From Leptospiraceae bacterium (GTDB taxonomy: Bacteria > Spirochaetota > Leptospiria > Turneriellales > Turneriellaceae), in contig JANWWX010000086.1 of NCBI GenBank assembly GCA_025057195.1, positions 1 to 5,922 on the forward strand: a DNA stretch of 5,922 bases. Reading direction: 5' to 3'. Below the pieces are notes generated by a model. It was not told the DNA's origin. It ran no database searches and saw nothing but the letters and a program-made list of their open reading frames with translations. This document shows positions 1-5,922 of the stretch, one piece after another. A program made the position numbers and the translations under genes. Within the stretch, counting starts at the first letter, position 1; every line of letters begins with the position of its first letter.

Positions 1-1
1 A

Positions 2-325
2 AAAGCAGGGCTGCGCATTCGGATTCCCCTCGATGATCCCCGTAATCCGATCAGCGAGCGGTTTGCCCAAATTTTAGGGGTGCTCGAGCGCTATCCGCAC
101 CACCGGATTAAAGTGGAAGTACACTGCCAAAGCGGCGCAAAACCGGAAATGAACTTAGAGTTCAGTGAAATGGCAGCTCGGGCTGTGCGTGATTTTTTCG
201 TGGAAAGAGGTGTCGCTCCCGAGCGGATCACGCACCAAGGTTTGGGTGACACCCTACCGCTTTTCCCAGCAAAAAGCCCTTTGGCAGCCAAAAACCAGCG
301 GATTGAAATCTTCCTTACGCGTTGA
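2..325 (+). CDS. OmpA-family protein, C-terminal domain (5' end outside window)
   Basis: The last 107 residues of a protein entering from the left, open in frame from base 2 and ending in TGA at 323-325. The fold is the OmpA-like C-terminal domain, which in most members sits in the periplasm and binds peptidoglycan. Visible landmarks in order (partial-protein numbering) are the helix and strand 'LERYPHHRIKVEV' at 28-40, the 'FSE..ARAV' helix at 54-62 (equivalent to LSxxRAxxV), 'VERGVAPERITHQGLGD' at 67-83, and the closing 'NQRIEIFL' at 98-105 (equivalent to N-R-R-I/V-E-I). An ungapped alignment to E. coli OmpA from memory puts Q43 where the family has the Asp of G-H/Y-T-D, and A58 where it has the second Arg of LSERRA. 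Those two residues hold diaminopimelate, so peptidoglycan binding may be weak or lost. The N-terminal part (barrel, lipoprotein anchor or TPR) is not visible. It is first in a same-strand run with the Bfd-like gene 48 bases downstream. Confidence 0.85.
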   Translation, partial: KAGLRIRIPLDDPRNPISERFAQILGVLERYPHHRIKVEVHCQSGAKPEMNLEFSEMAARAVRDFFVERGVAPERITHQGLGDTLPLFPAKSPLAAKNQRIEIFLTR

Positions 326-339
326 AGCGCGCTTTTCTG

Positions 340-368
340 TTGCCATCCAGAGTGGCTTTTGCTAAGTT
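340..368 (+). promoter_or_regulatory. Possible sigma70-type promoter before the Bfd-like gene
   Basis: TTGCCA at 340-345 resembles a -35 box (five of six bases) and is followed after 17 bases by TAAGTT at 363-368. That matches the -10 consensus at its first two and last positions only. A start about seven bases downstream would fall on or next to the ATG at 374, giving a leaderless transcript, which would fit the absence of a ribosome binding site. The -10 is poor, so this is only a candidate; the gene could instead be read through from the OmpA-like gene. Confidence 0.2.
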
Positions 369-373
369 TAGGT

Positions 374-601
374 ATGGACGTCGCAGCGCTGATGCGCCCG
401 CGCAAGCTATGCCTATGCAAAGGCGTGTCACGCGAAGACATCGCCCGTGTGGTCAGGGGGGGAGTGCGGTCGTTTGCCGAGTTGGTACAAAAGACGCAGG
501 CCACAACTGGCTGCGGGACCTGTATCGATGAGGTCTATGCGGCGTTCTGCCAAGAGCGTGCCAGTTGCGAGGTGACGGACCAGCAGCAGTTGCCGCTCTG
601 A
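374..601 (+). CDS. Bfd-type [2Fe-2S] ferredoxin (bacterioferritin-associated ferredoxin-like)
   Basis: A 75-residue protein made almost entirely of a BFD-like [2Fe-2S] domain. The four cluster ligands are clear: C13-x-C15, then 31 residues, then C47-x-x-C50, the same spacing as E. coli Bfd. The family sequence around them is also present: 'CLCKGVSREDIARVVRGG' at 13-30 and 'TGCGTC' at 45-50. Standalone Bfd proteins donate electrons to bacterioferritin to release stored iron, or serve as small cytoplasmic electron carriers; the same domain also occurs inside larger reductases. It has about nine more N-terminal residues than E. coli Bfd and two extra cysteines (C59, C65). ATG at 374 was chosen over an upstream in-frame TTG (359); a second ATG at 392 is possible. 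None has a clear Shine-Dalgarno sequence. No ferritin or heme gene is visible. It sits 48 bases after the OmpA-like gene and 44 before the TPR gene. Family assignment is firm; the physiological partner is unknown. Confidence 0.85.
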   Translation: MDVAALMRPRKLCLCKGVSREDIARVVRGGVRSFAELVQKTQATTGCGTCIDEVYAAFCQERASCEVTDQQQLPL

Positions 602-645
602 CATTTTGTGCACCACGGTGCTCGATGTGACGATAATCAAGTAGC

Positions 646-2556
646 ATGGCACTGGCCGGTCGCCCCACTCAGGTATGTGTCTTGAATCACCTCCACCGGT
701 CGGGACATTGGGCAGTCTGGCTTTTGTTGGGATTTCCGCTTTGGGCCAAAGAAATCACCACCAACCCGTTGCGCACCAAGCTCGAGCGCTACCTGCCGTA
801 CAACATCGACGAGATCGAGGCGAGTGCCAATTCCATCGACTTTAACCCACGCCAGGTCGCCGAGGAATTGGGGCAAAAGCTCAACCAATTTTATTTTGCC
901 GATCCGTCGGAGAAAAAAATCGCCAGCCGGCAGGATAACGATTCCACCGCCGCCTGGTTCCGCCGGGAATGGAATGTCAACCTGCAGCGGCTTTTCATGC
1001 GCGACCTTTTGGCGAGGCCGCAGCCAGGATTTCTGATCAAAGAGGCCCCCAATATCGCATTGCTGCACTACAATTATGCACTAGCACAAAAAAAGCTCAA
1101 AAAGCCATACCACGCAGCATACCACTTTGCGCAGTCACTGCGCTACCGCAGTTTGCGTTTTGACGACACCATCTACACCGATCGCGATCGCCTGCAGTTG
1201 GTGAAAGCAGGCTCACAGGAAATCGCCGACGCTGAAAACTACCGCAAATTGAAAGAAGCGTTACAACAAAAGGAACGCGAAAAGCTGCGCCTTGAAGAAG
1301 AGCTTATTGTGCTCGATGACCAGGCGCGCTCGCCCAAGCCAGCTGAGCTGGTCGAAGCCGAAAGGCAGCGGCAAAAGCAGCTTTTGGCGGAAAGAGAGCA
1401 GCAGCTCCGCCAGTCCCTGGCGCGTGTGCGTGGCGAGTATGAGCAGTTGAAAAAAGAATTTGCACAAGCTGAAGAGCGTTTTGCCGAGTACGCCAAGGCG
1501 TATAACCGGCGTTCCGCCGACATGCTGGTCGAAATGGCAGAATTGGTGCGCCAAATTGAAGATGCGATCAAAGAGCGCTCCAAAGTGCTCAATAAAAAAG
1601 TGCTCTACAAAACCAGTTTCAACCAGACGCTGCAGCATGACTATAGCCAAAACCGCCAGTTCACGGCCTATGCTAATATTCTGGAAGCAGCCAGCCGGCT
1701 CGACCCCGAAAACCCGCGCACCAGCTTTCTTTTAGCGGAAGAATACCGCACGTCGCAAGAGGTCTCCCGCAGCATCGATGCTTATGAGCGGGCACTCAAG
1801 GCGAACGAAAAGCCGCGCGAAAATTTTGCGCTCAGCGAAGAACAGGTGCGCCGGGCACACGCCGCACTTGGGGCACTTTATTACGCCAAAAACCGGTTCG
1901 TGGACGCCGCGTATTTTTACGAGAAAGCGTACAACTCGACGAACGATGCACGCGAGAAACAGAATTTAGGCTGGCAGCTGGCAAAACTGCATGTGGAAAA
2001 AACCGGCAACTACGCGCGGGCGCGCCAGCTTTTGGAAAGCTATCTTGAGCAAATCGCGGCGCTCAACCCTACTGACGTCGCTGACCGGACACAGTGGATC
2101 AAGGAGCGCTTCACCGCCAACCGCTATTTGACCCACATCTATGAAAAAGCCAACGAGCCACAAAAGGTGGCTGCAGCACTCCGGCAGGCTGCATCTGCCC
2201 ATGAGGACCTGGAAGCATTGATTGCCACACTGCGCGAACGCAACAATAAAACCTACCAAGAATTGCAAAACGCCAAGCAGAACCTACTCGAGGAAGTGCG
2301 CAGCCGGGACCTCAACGTATTCTTGCGCCTTGAAGCTGAATACGAAAAGCAGAAGCGAGAACTAGCACTCATTGAAACAGGACGCAACAGCCTGCCTTTG
2401 GCAGAATTCTATGCTACGTACGCCCGATTTTTAGAAAGCCAGCACGACATTGCAGGGGCGTTGCGTGTCTATGCTGCAGCGGAAAAATTTGGTTTGGGTG
2501 CAGACCATGCCCGGCGCGAGCAGGGCCGGCTGCGCGCACAGTACCCCGGCTATTGA
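646..2556 (+). CDS. Exported TPR / coiled-coil protein of unknown function
   Basis: A 636-residue protein (from ATG 646) whose family I do not recognise. Residues about 15-34 form an export signal: basic n-region, core 'WAVWLLLGF', then a probable cut after 'PLWA' before KE. ATG 646 leaves a long n-region of about 20 residues. TTG at 682, with AGG eight bases upstream, would give a more compact signal peptide and 624 residues, so the start is uncertain. Next is a helical part (about 40-190) with one TPR-like hairpin around 138-170. A long charged coiled coil rich in Glu, Gln, Arg and Lys covers about 195-316. TPR-like helical pairs lie near 337-389 ('AASRLDPENPRTSFLLAEEY'), 402-435 and 437-470. 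Weaker pairs are near 491-523 and 584-617, with a second short coiled coil at about 530-575. This build suggests a periplasmic scaffold or complex-assembly protein. It follows the Bfd-like gene on the same strand and converges with the OmpL47-like gene two bases after its stop. Confidence 0.8.
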   Translation: MALAGRPTQVCVLNHLHRSGHWAVWLLLGFPLWAKEITTNPLRTKLERYLPYNIDEIEASANSIDFNPRQVAEELGQKLNQFYFADPSEKKIASRQDNDSTAAWFRREWNVNLQRLFMRDLLARPQPGFLIKEAPNIALLHYNYALAQKKLKKPYHAAYHFAQSLRYRSLRFDDTIYTDRDRLQLVKAGSQEIADAENYRKLKEALQQKEREKLRLEEELIVLDDQARSPKPAELVEAERQRQKQLLAEREQQLRQSLARVRGEYEQLKKEFAQAEERFAEYAKAYNRRSADMLVEMAELVRQIEDAIKERSKVLNKKVLYKTSFNQTLQHDYSQNRQFTAYANILEAASRLDPENPRTSFLLAEEYRTSQEVSRSIDAYERALKANEKPRENFALSEEQVRRAHAALGALYYAKNRFVDAAYFYEKAYNSTNDAREKQNLGWQLAKLHVEKTGNYARARQLLESYLEQIAALNPTDVADRTQWIKERFTANRYLTHIYEKANEPQKVAAALRQAASAHEDLEALIATLRERNNKTYQELQNAKQNLLEEVRSRDLNVFLRLEAEYEKQKRELALIETGRNSLPLAEFYATYARFLESQHDIAGALRVYAAAEKFGLGADHARREQGRLRAQYPGY

Positions 2557-2560
2557 TTTT
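2524..2560 (+). terminator. Possible intrinsic terminator overlapping the TPR gene stop
   Basis: GCCGG at 2525-2529 pairs with CCGGC at 2546-2550, with one extra G-U pair (2524/2551). The 16-base loop can form a small inner CTG/CAG stem. A T-rich tail (TATTGATTTT, 2551-2560) follows and contains the TGA stop at 2554-2556. This could end transcription of the plus-strand genes exactly at the convergent boundary. The stem is short and the tail is interrupted by A and G, so confidence is low. The opposite strand has no T-tract after the same stem, so it would act in one direction only. Confidence 0.25.
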
Positions 2561-3467
2561 ACTCCTCTTCGCAGAAAAGCACTTGGCTTTTGGTGGGTTC
2601 TTGGTTGCCAGCAATATCGACAGAGTAGTATTGCAACAGGTGCACGGCGGCCGACTTGCAAGTATCGTGCCAGCTGCGCCTGTGAGTGTAGTTTTGGAAC
2701 GGCACCTTCTCTGCGTCCTGGCCCAGCGGGACAATGCGGAAAAGGGTCTGTGCGACACCCGACTCATCATCTTTCGCCACCAATACGAGCGCGCTTTCTT
2801 TCCCGAATTTGACACCACTGCGGCTATTGATGGGATGATCAATCAATGCGCGCGTTTCGGGAGGGGTGAGCTCTACCCGGAAAATGTATTGCTTTTGTGA
2901 GACAACGTTTTTATTTTTATCTTCGATGACGATCTCCAGACGGTAAGTGCCGGGCTTGTCAAAGATGAGCGGGCTATTGTATTCTTGGAATTCGCCGTCG
3001 CCAATGCGATAGCGGGTTGTTGTGCCAGGTTCCTGCTGCAGCTCGATTTTCTTACCGACCAGGTAGTCAGTCCTACCCTGGCGCACAAACACGAGCTGTG
3101 GTGCTTGTGGTTGTGGTGGGATGACAGTTTGCTGTGGGGCCTTTTGCACAAAGTCAACGATAGCAAATGTTTTGCTAAAAGGTCCGGGAACACCCGTTTT
3201 GTGGATCGAGCGCACCCGGAAAAAACGGAATTCTGCGGGAATTTCCTCGCGGTAGATTTTCTCTTGGGTGCGCACCAGTTTGCTGCGGGCTTGCCGCTGC
3301 TCCTCGGGGCTGGCTCTTGCCGGATCGATTTCCCAGAATTCGATCTCTGCGGACTCGGCATCCTCAGGCAACTGGATCGAAATAGAAAATTTGTTGTTTT
3401 GCGCAAAAGCTGAAATCAAAACCAAAAGCAGTGATAAAAATAACAGTCGTTTGGGTCGCAAAAGCAT
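2559..3467 (-). CDS. Exported Ig-like / OmpL47-type repeat protein
   Basis: A 302-residue protein from ATG 3467. The N-terminus is a textbook signal peptide: 'MLLRPKR', hydrophobic core at about 8-19, and a probable cut after A-F-A at 20-22. The reading frame stays open upstream to 3611 and has another ATG at 3506, but those starts would put a long extension before the signal peptide and the longest would overlap the VOC gene. The mature part begins with a beta-rich region (about 25-108), then a Pro/Gln-rich linker ('VIPPQPQAPQ', 115-124). Two units follow that resemble the OmpL47-type beta repeat of leptospires: 149-188 ('TRYRIGDGEFQEY...GTYRLEIVIEDKNKN') and about 238-290, ending 'LQYYSVDIAGNQEP'. 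Cysteines 270 and 299 could form a disulfide after export. I infer an envelope or surface-associated role; no enzymatic motif is visible. Its TAA lies two bases from the TPR gene stop and it is divergent from the VOC gene. Confidence 0.8.
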   Translation of the reverse strand: MLLRPKRLLFLSLLLVLISAFAQNNKFSISIQLPEDAESAEIEFWEIDPARASPEEQRQARSKLVRTQEKIYREEIPAEFRFFRVRSIHKTGVPGPFSKTFAIVDFVQKAPQQTVIPPQPQAPQLVFVRQGRTDYLVGKKIELQQEPGTTTRYRIGDGEFQEYNSPLIFDKPGTYRLEIVIEDKNKNVVSQKQYIFRVELTPPETRALIDHPINSRSGVKFGKESALVLVAKDDESGVAQTLFRIVPLGQDAEKVPFQNYTHRRSWHDTCKSAAVHLLQYYSVDIAGNQEPTKSQVLFCEEE

Positions 3468-3472
3468 GCGGG

Positions 3473-3500
3473 TCTTTAGGAATTTTAGATATCGGGTCAA
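3473..3500 (-). promoter_or_regulatory. Possible promoter for the OmpL47-like gene
   Basis: Read on the minus strand, TTGACC (3500-3495, five of six to the -35 consensus) is followed after 16 bases by TAAAGA (3478-3473), a weak -10 box. A better -10 look-alike, TAAAAT (3487-3482, five of six), has no well-spaced -35. The first pair would start transcription at about 3467, on the ATG itself; the second would leave a leader of roughly eight bases. The site lies in the 86-base divergent gap between this gene and the VOC gene, the most AT-rich spot there. I saw no convincing promoter facing the VOC gene. Confidence 0.25.
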
Positions 3501-3553
3501 GAGCATAGGCGATATTTCACTTGCCGCGATGTGCCTTTGCCGCAGCGGCAGGT

Positions 3554-3961
3554 ATGGACATCCTGCGCACAGCCTTTTCGCTGCCTGTTGCGGACTGTGA
3601 GCGCACAGCAAAATTTTATCGCGCGGTCTTCGGTGCCCACCGTGTTGCGTATGAAGGTGGTGTGGTGGCGCTCGAGTTGCCGGGAGTGCAGGTATTTTTC
3701 ATGGAAACCGAGCAGTTCAACCTGCTGCTCAAGCCTGCCAATGCCGAGGCACAGTTTGTGCGGGGGACTTTCAGTGCGCTGCTCACCGCGACAGTGCCGA
3801 GCCGCGACGCCGCCTACGGAGTGCTCAAACTGGCCGCCGATGCGGGCGGAACGCCGTGCGGACAGGCAGTACCATATTCTTGGGGCCTTGCGGCCTACTT
3901 CCTCGATCCCGACTCGCACTTGTGGGAGATCCTGTGGCAGTCAGGTAAGGAATCGGTGTGA
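3554..3961 (+). CDS. VOC-superfamily protein (glyoxalase/bleomycin-resistance fold)
   Basis: A 135-residue protein with the usual length and pattern of a single-chain vicinal-oxygen-chelate protein made of two beta-alpha-beta-beta-beta modules. The first module starts 'FSLPVADCERTAKFYRAVFG' (about 8-27), the family's typical opening strand and helix. The second ends with 'WGLAAYFLDPDSHLWEILW', where D-P-D/x-x-H-x-W/x-E is the standard closing signature and its Glu is usually a metal ligand. Members include glyoxalases, ring-cleaving dioxygenases, epimerases and drug-binding resistance proteins; this sequence does not allow a choice, and many close relatives are annotated only as VOC family. 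ATG 3554 is preferred over an in-frame TTG at 3521 because it begins just before the domain; the AGG next to it is too close to serve as a ribosome binding site. Its TGA (3959-3961) directly abuts the stop of the opposing ppdK. It is likely a single-gene unit. Confidence 0.85.
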   Translation: MDILRTAFSLPVADCERTAKFYRAVFGAHRVAYEGGVVALELPGVQVFFMETEQFNLLLKPANAEAQFVRGTFSALLTATVPSRDAAYGVLKLAADAGGTPCGQAVPYSWGLAAYFLDPDSHLWEILWQSGKESV

Positions 3962-5922
3962 TTAAATATAGCCCAAGGCCGCTTGTGCCGCCGCAAGGCG
4001 TGCAATCGGTACTCGGTAGGGTGAACAGGAGACATAGTCTAGCCCAATTCGGTGGCAAAAGGCGATCGAGGCCGGATCACCACCGTGCTCGCCGCAGACA
4101 CCCAATTTTATTTTTGGGTTTGCGCTGCGCCCTTTACTGATGGCGATTTCAATCAACTTGCCTACGCCCTCAGTGTCGAGCACCTGAAAAGGATTGTGGG
4201 GATAAATACCAGTGGCCACATAGTGTGGCAGGAAGGATTCCGAATCGTCGCGCGAAAATCCCGAAGTCATCTGGGTCAAATCGTTGGTGCCAAAGCTAAA
4301 AAACTCCGCATGCGCGGCGATTTCATCGGCGGTGATCGCCGCGCGCGGCACTTCGATCATCGTGCCAAGGCTATATTCTACTTTTACCCCTTTTTCTTTT
4401 TGCACCAGCCCAGCGACTTCGTGGATGACACGGGCTTGGTGTTCCAGCTCCTTGTGGTGGCCGACGAGCGGCACCATGATTTCAGGATAGACCTTTTTGC
4501 CTTCTTGGATGAGCTCGGCAGCAGCCTCGATGATGGCGCGCGTTTGCATCGCGGTGATTTCGGGATACGTGATGCCAAGCCGGCAGCCACGGTGGCCGAG
4601 CATCGGGTTAAATTCGCGCAACTCGGCAATTTTTCTTTCCACTTCGTGTACAGTCTTCCCCAACGATTGTGCGAGCTCTACAATCTGCTCTTCCTCGTTG
4701 GGCAGGAATTCGTGGAGCGGTGGATCGAGCAAGCGCACTGTAACCGGCAGTCCTTCCATTACTGAAAAAATGCCTTTGAAATCTTCACGCTGGTAGGGCA
4801 GGAGTTTAGCCAGCGCCCGCTCACGCTCCTCACGCGTGGTCGCAAGGATCATCTCGCGCATCGCAGCGATGCGGTCTTCATTAAAAAACATGTGTTCGGT
4901 ACGGCATAGCCCAATGCCCTGTGCACCATAGCTACGTGCGATGGCGGCGTCTTCTGGGGTGTCGGCATTCGTGCGCACCTTGAGCCGGCTATACTTGTCC
5001 GCCCATTCCATGATGCGGGCATAATGTTGTGCCAAAAGCGATCTTTCGCGCGGCAGGCTCTTGCGCACAAAAACCTGTTCGAGTTCACTGGGGATGGTTT
5101 TCAGAGCCGTATTGAGCACTTCCCCTGTGAAACCATCGATGGCAATCTGGTCGCCTTCGCGCAGTTCTATGGTTTTCCCCAAGTTAGTTTCAAAACGCAG
5201 AATAGCATTCTTATAATCCACCTCAAGCGCGCTGCAGCCGACGATGCAGGGCTTGTTCATCCCGCGTGCCACCACCGCCGCATGCGAGGTCATGCCGCCG
5301 CGCGCGGTCAAGATACCCTCAGCGCTGTGCATGCCGGAAATATCTTCCGGAGAGGTTTCAGTGCGCACTAAAATCGCCGGCATTCCTTTGCTGGCAAATT
5401 CCACGACCTTATCGGCACTGAGCGCAATGTGGCCGCTGGCGGCTCCCGGCCCTGCAGGAAGGCCAGTGGCGATGAGCAGTCCTTTATTTAATGCTGCCTT
5501 TTTTTCATTGTCATCAAAAATTTTTGCCAAAAGCGAGGGCAAACTGTGCGCATCGATACGCCGCAGCGCCGTCTTTTCGTCAATGAGTCCTTCATCGACC
5601 ATTTCGACAGCCACACGCACTGCAGCAAAGGCCGTGCGCTTGCCTGAACGCGTCTGCAGCAGATAAAGCTGGGAGCGTTCAATAGTAAATTCTATGTCCT
5701 GCATGTCGCGGTAGTGGTGTTCCAATTTTTCGGCATGGGAGATCAGTTCGGCATAAGCTTTAGGCATGATTTCGCGCAACTTTTCGATCGCAAGCGGTGT
5801 GCGGATACCCGCCACCACATCCTCACCTTGGGCATTCATCAAAAATTCTCCGTAAAAGCGCTTTTCACCTGTGGCGGGGTTGCGGGTGAAAGCAACGCCT
5901 GTGCCGCTATCATCACCCATGT
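3962..5922 (-). CDS. ppdK: Pyruvate, phosphate dikinase, C-terminal three-quarters (5' end outside window)
   Basis: About 650 residues of PpdK, which interconverts pyruvate + ATP + phosphate and PEP + AMP + pyrophosphate in the cytoplasm. The first visible ATG (5920-5918) is internal: it lies in the ATP-grasp motif '[15 protein letters not shown]' and the frame runs on past the window edge. Counting from it, the nucleotide domain ends near '[13 protein letters not shown]' (85-97). The swivelling phosphohistidine domain carries '[13 protein letters not shown]' with catalytic H213; the neighbouring T211 is the residue modified by PDRP-type regulators in relatives. The PEP/pyruvate barrel has R340 ([10 protein letters not shown]), R396 (VRLLDPP), E523, N546 ('[11 protein letters not shown]') and the general acid C609 ('[10 protein letters not shown]'). 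These correspond to R561, R617, E745, N768 and C831 of the Clostridium symbiosum enzyme, so all key residues are present. The linker between H213 and R340 is about 21 residues longer than in that enzyme. The end '[13 protein letters not shown]' is complete. Assignment is near certain; phosphoenolpyruvate synthase lacks this architecture. Confidence 0.97.
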   Translation of the reverse strand, partial: MGDDSGTGVAFTRNPATGEKRFYGEFLMNAQGEDVVAGIRTPLAIEKLREIMPKAYAELISHAEKLEHHYRDMQDIEFTIERSQLYLLQTRSGKRTAFAAVRVAVEMVDEGLIDEKTALRRIDAHSLPSLLAKIFDDNEKKAALNKGLLIATGLPAGPGAASGHIALSADKVVEFASKGMPAILVRTETSPEDISGMHSAEGILTARGGMTSHAAVVARGMNKPCIVGCSALEVDYKNAILRFETNLGKTIELREGDQIAIDGFTGEVLNTALKTIPSELEQVFVRKSLPRERSLLAQHYARIMEWADKYSRLKVRTNADTPEDAAIARSYGAQGIGLCRTEHMFFNEDRIAAMREMILATTREERERALAKLLPYQREDFKGIFSVMEGLPVTVRLLDPPLHEFLPNEEEQIVELAQSLGKTVHEVERKIAELREFNPMLGHRGCRLGITYPEITAMQTRAIIEAAAELIQEGKKVYPEIMVPLVGHHKELEHQARVIHEVAGLVQKEKGVKVEYSLGTMIEVPRAAITADEIAAHAEFFSFGTNDLTQMTSGFSRDDSESFLPHYVATGIYPHNPFQVLDTEGVGKLIEIAISKGRSANPKIKLGVCGEHGGDPASIAFCHRIGLDYVSCSPYRVPIARLAAAQAALGYI

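Noticed and set aside
318..341. CGCG-TTGAAG-CGCG hairpin followed by TTTT at the end of the OmpA-like gene
   Set aside because: A four-pair stem is too weak to call a terminator, and the T-run is only four bases. The close same-strand spacing also allows read-through into the next gene.
610..621. Inverted repeat GCACC-AC-GGTGC between the Bfd-like and TPR genes
   Set aside because: The loop would be only two bases, or the stem only four pairs. No T-tract follows on the plus strand, and the minus-strand tail is A-rich, so it is not a credible terminator.
1184..1191. GCGATCGC octamer (cyanobacterial HIP1 palindrome)
   Set aside because: I noticed only this copy, inside coding sequence. HIP1-rich genomes show it about every kilobase or more often, and no other feature suggests cyanobacteria.
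1261..1650. Minus-strand frames opposite the coiled-coil region of the TPR gene
   Set aside because: These are reverse shadows of Glu/Lys/Gln-rich codons, which read as Phe/Leu/Ser-rich peptides on the other strand. They have no independent support.
2953..3611. Longer version of the OmpL47-like protein starting at 3611
   Set aside because: It would overlap the start of the VOC gene and place about 48 Cys/Arg-rich residues in front of a complete signal peptide. ATG 3467 explains the export signal better.
3531..3965. 144-residue plus-strand frame overlapping the VOC gene
   Set aside because: It overlaps the VOC gene in another frame. Its product is rich in Arg, Ser, Pro and Cys with no domain pattern, while the VOC frame carries the full family signature.
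4052..4765. 237-residue open frame on the plus strand
   Set aside because: It lies wholly antisense to ppdK, whose catalytic residues are intact. The translation has no recognisable motif, and long antisense frames are expected opposite conserved coding sequence.

Overview
The window reads as a dense stretch of bacterial chromosome with six protein genes, two of them cut by the window edges. I see no RNA genes, mobile elements, repeats or CRISPR, and no gap longer than about 90 bases. The envelope proteins point to a diderm (Gram-negative-type) bacterium: an OmpA-like C-terminus, two proteins with apparent signal peptides, and an OmpL47-type Ig-like exported protein of the kind common in leptospiras. 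Base composition is moderate. My best guess is Spirochaetota, Leptospirales-like and less AT-rich than Leptospira itself. This is inference from one family resemblance and could be wrong.

Layout, left to right. (1) Positions 2-325, plus strand: C-terminal part of an OmpA-family protein. (2) 374-601, plus: a 75-residue Bfd-type [2Fe-2S] protein. (3) 646-2556, plus: a large exported coiled-coil/TPR protein of unknown function. (4) 2559-3467, minus: an exported protein with an OmpL47-type repeat region, convergent with gene 3 and separated from it by two bases. (5) 3554-3961, plus: a small VOC-superfamily (glyoxalase/bleomycin-resistance fold) protein, divergent from gene 4. (6) 3962-5922, minus: the C-terminal three-quarters of pyruvate, phosphate dikinase (PpdK), whose stop codon directly abuts that of gene 5.

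Genes 1-3 run in one direction with gaps of about 45-50 bases and could be co-transcribed. Three of the six genes (1, 3, 4) look like envelope or periplasmic proteins. PpdK is central carbon metabolism (pyruvate/PEP interconversion), Bfd is iron or electron handling, and the VOC protein is an unassigned small enzyme. I do not see a coherent new defence, mobile or biosynthetic system. The points most worth a second look are: loss of the peptidoglycan-gripping Asp/Arg pair in the OmpA-like domain; the unassigned TPR/coiled-coil exported protein; the orphan Bfd inside an envelope gene run; a linker about 21 residues longer than usual in PpdK; the zero- and two-base convergent junctions; and the lack of a good Shine-Dalgarno sequence at all four visible starts.
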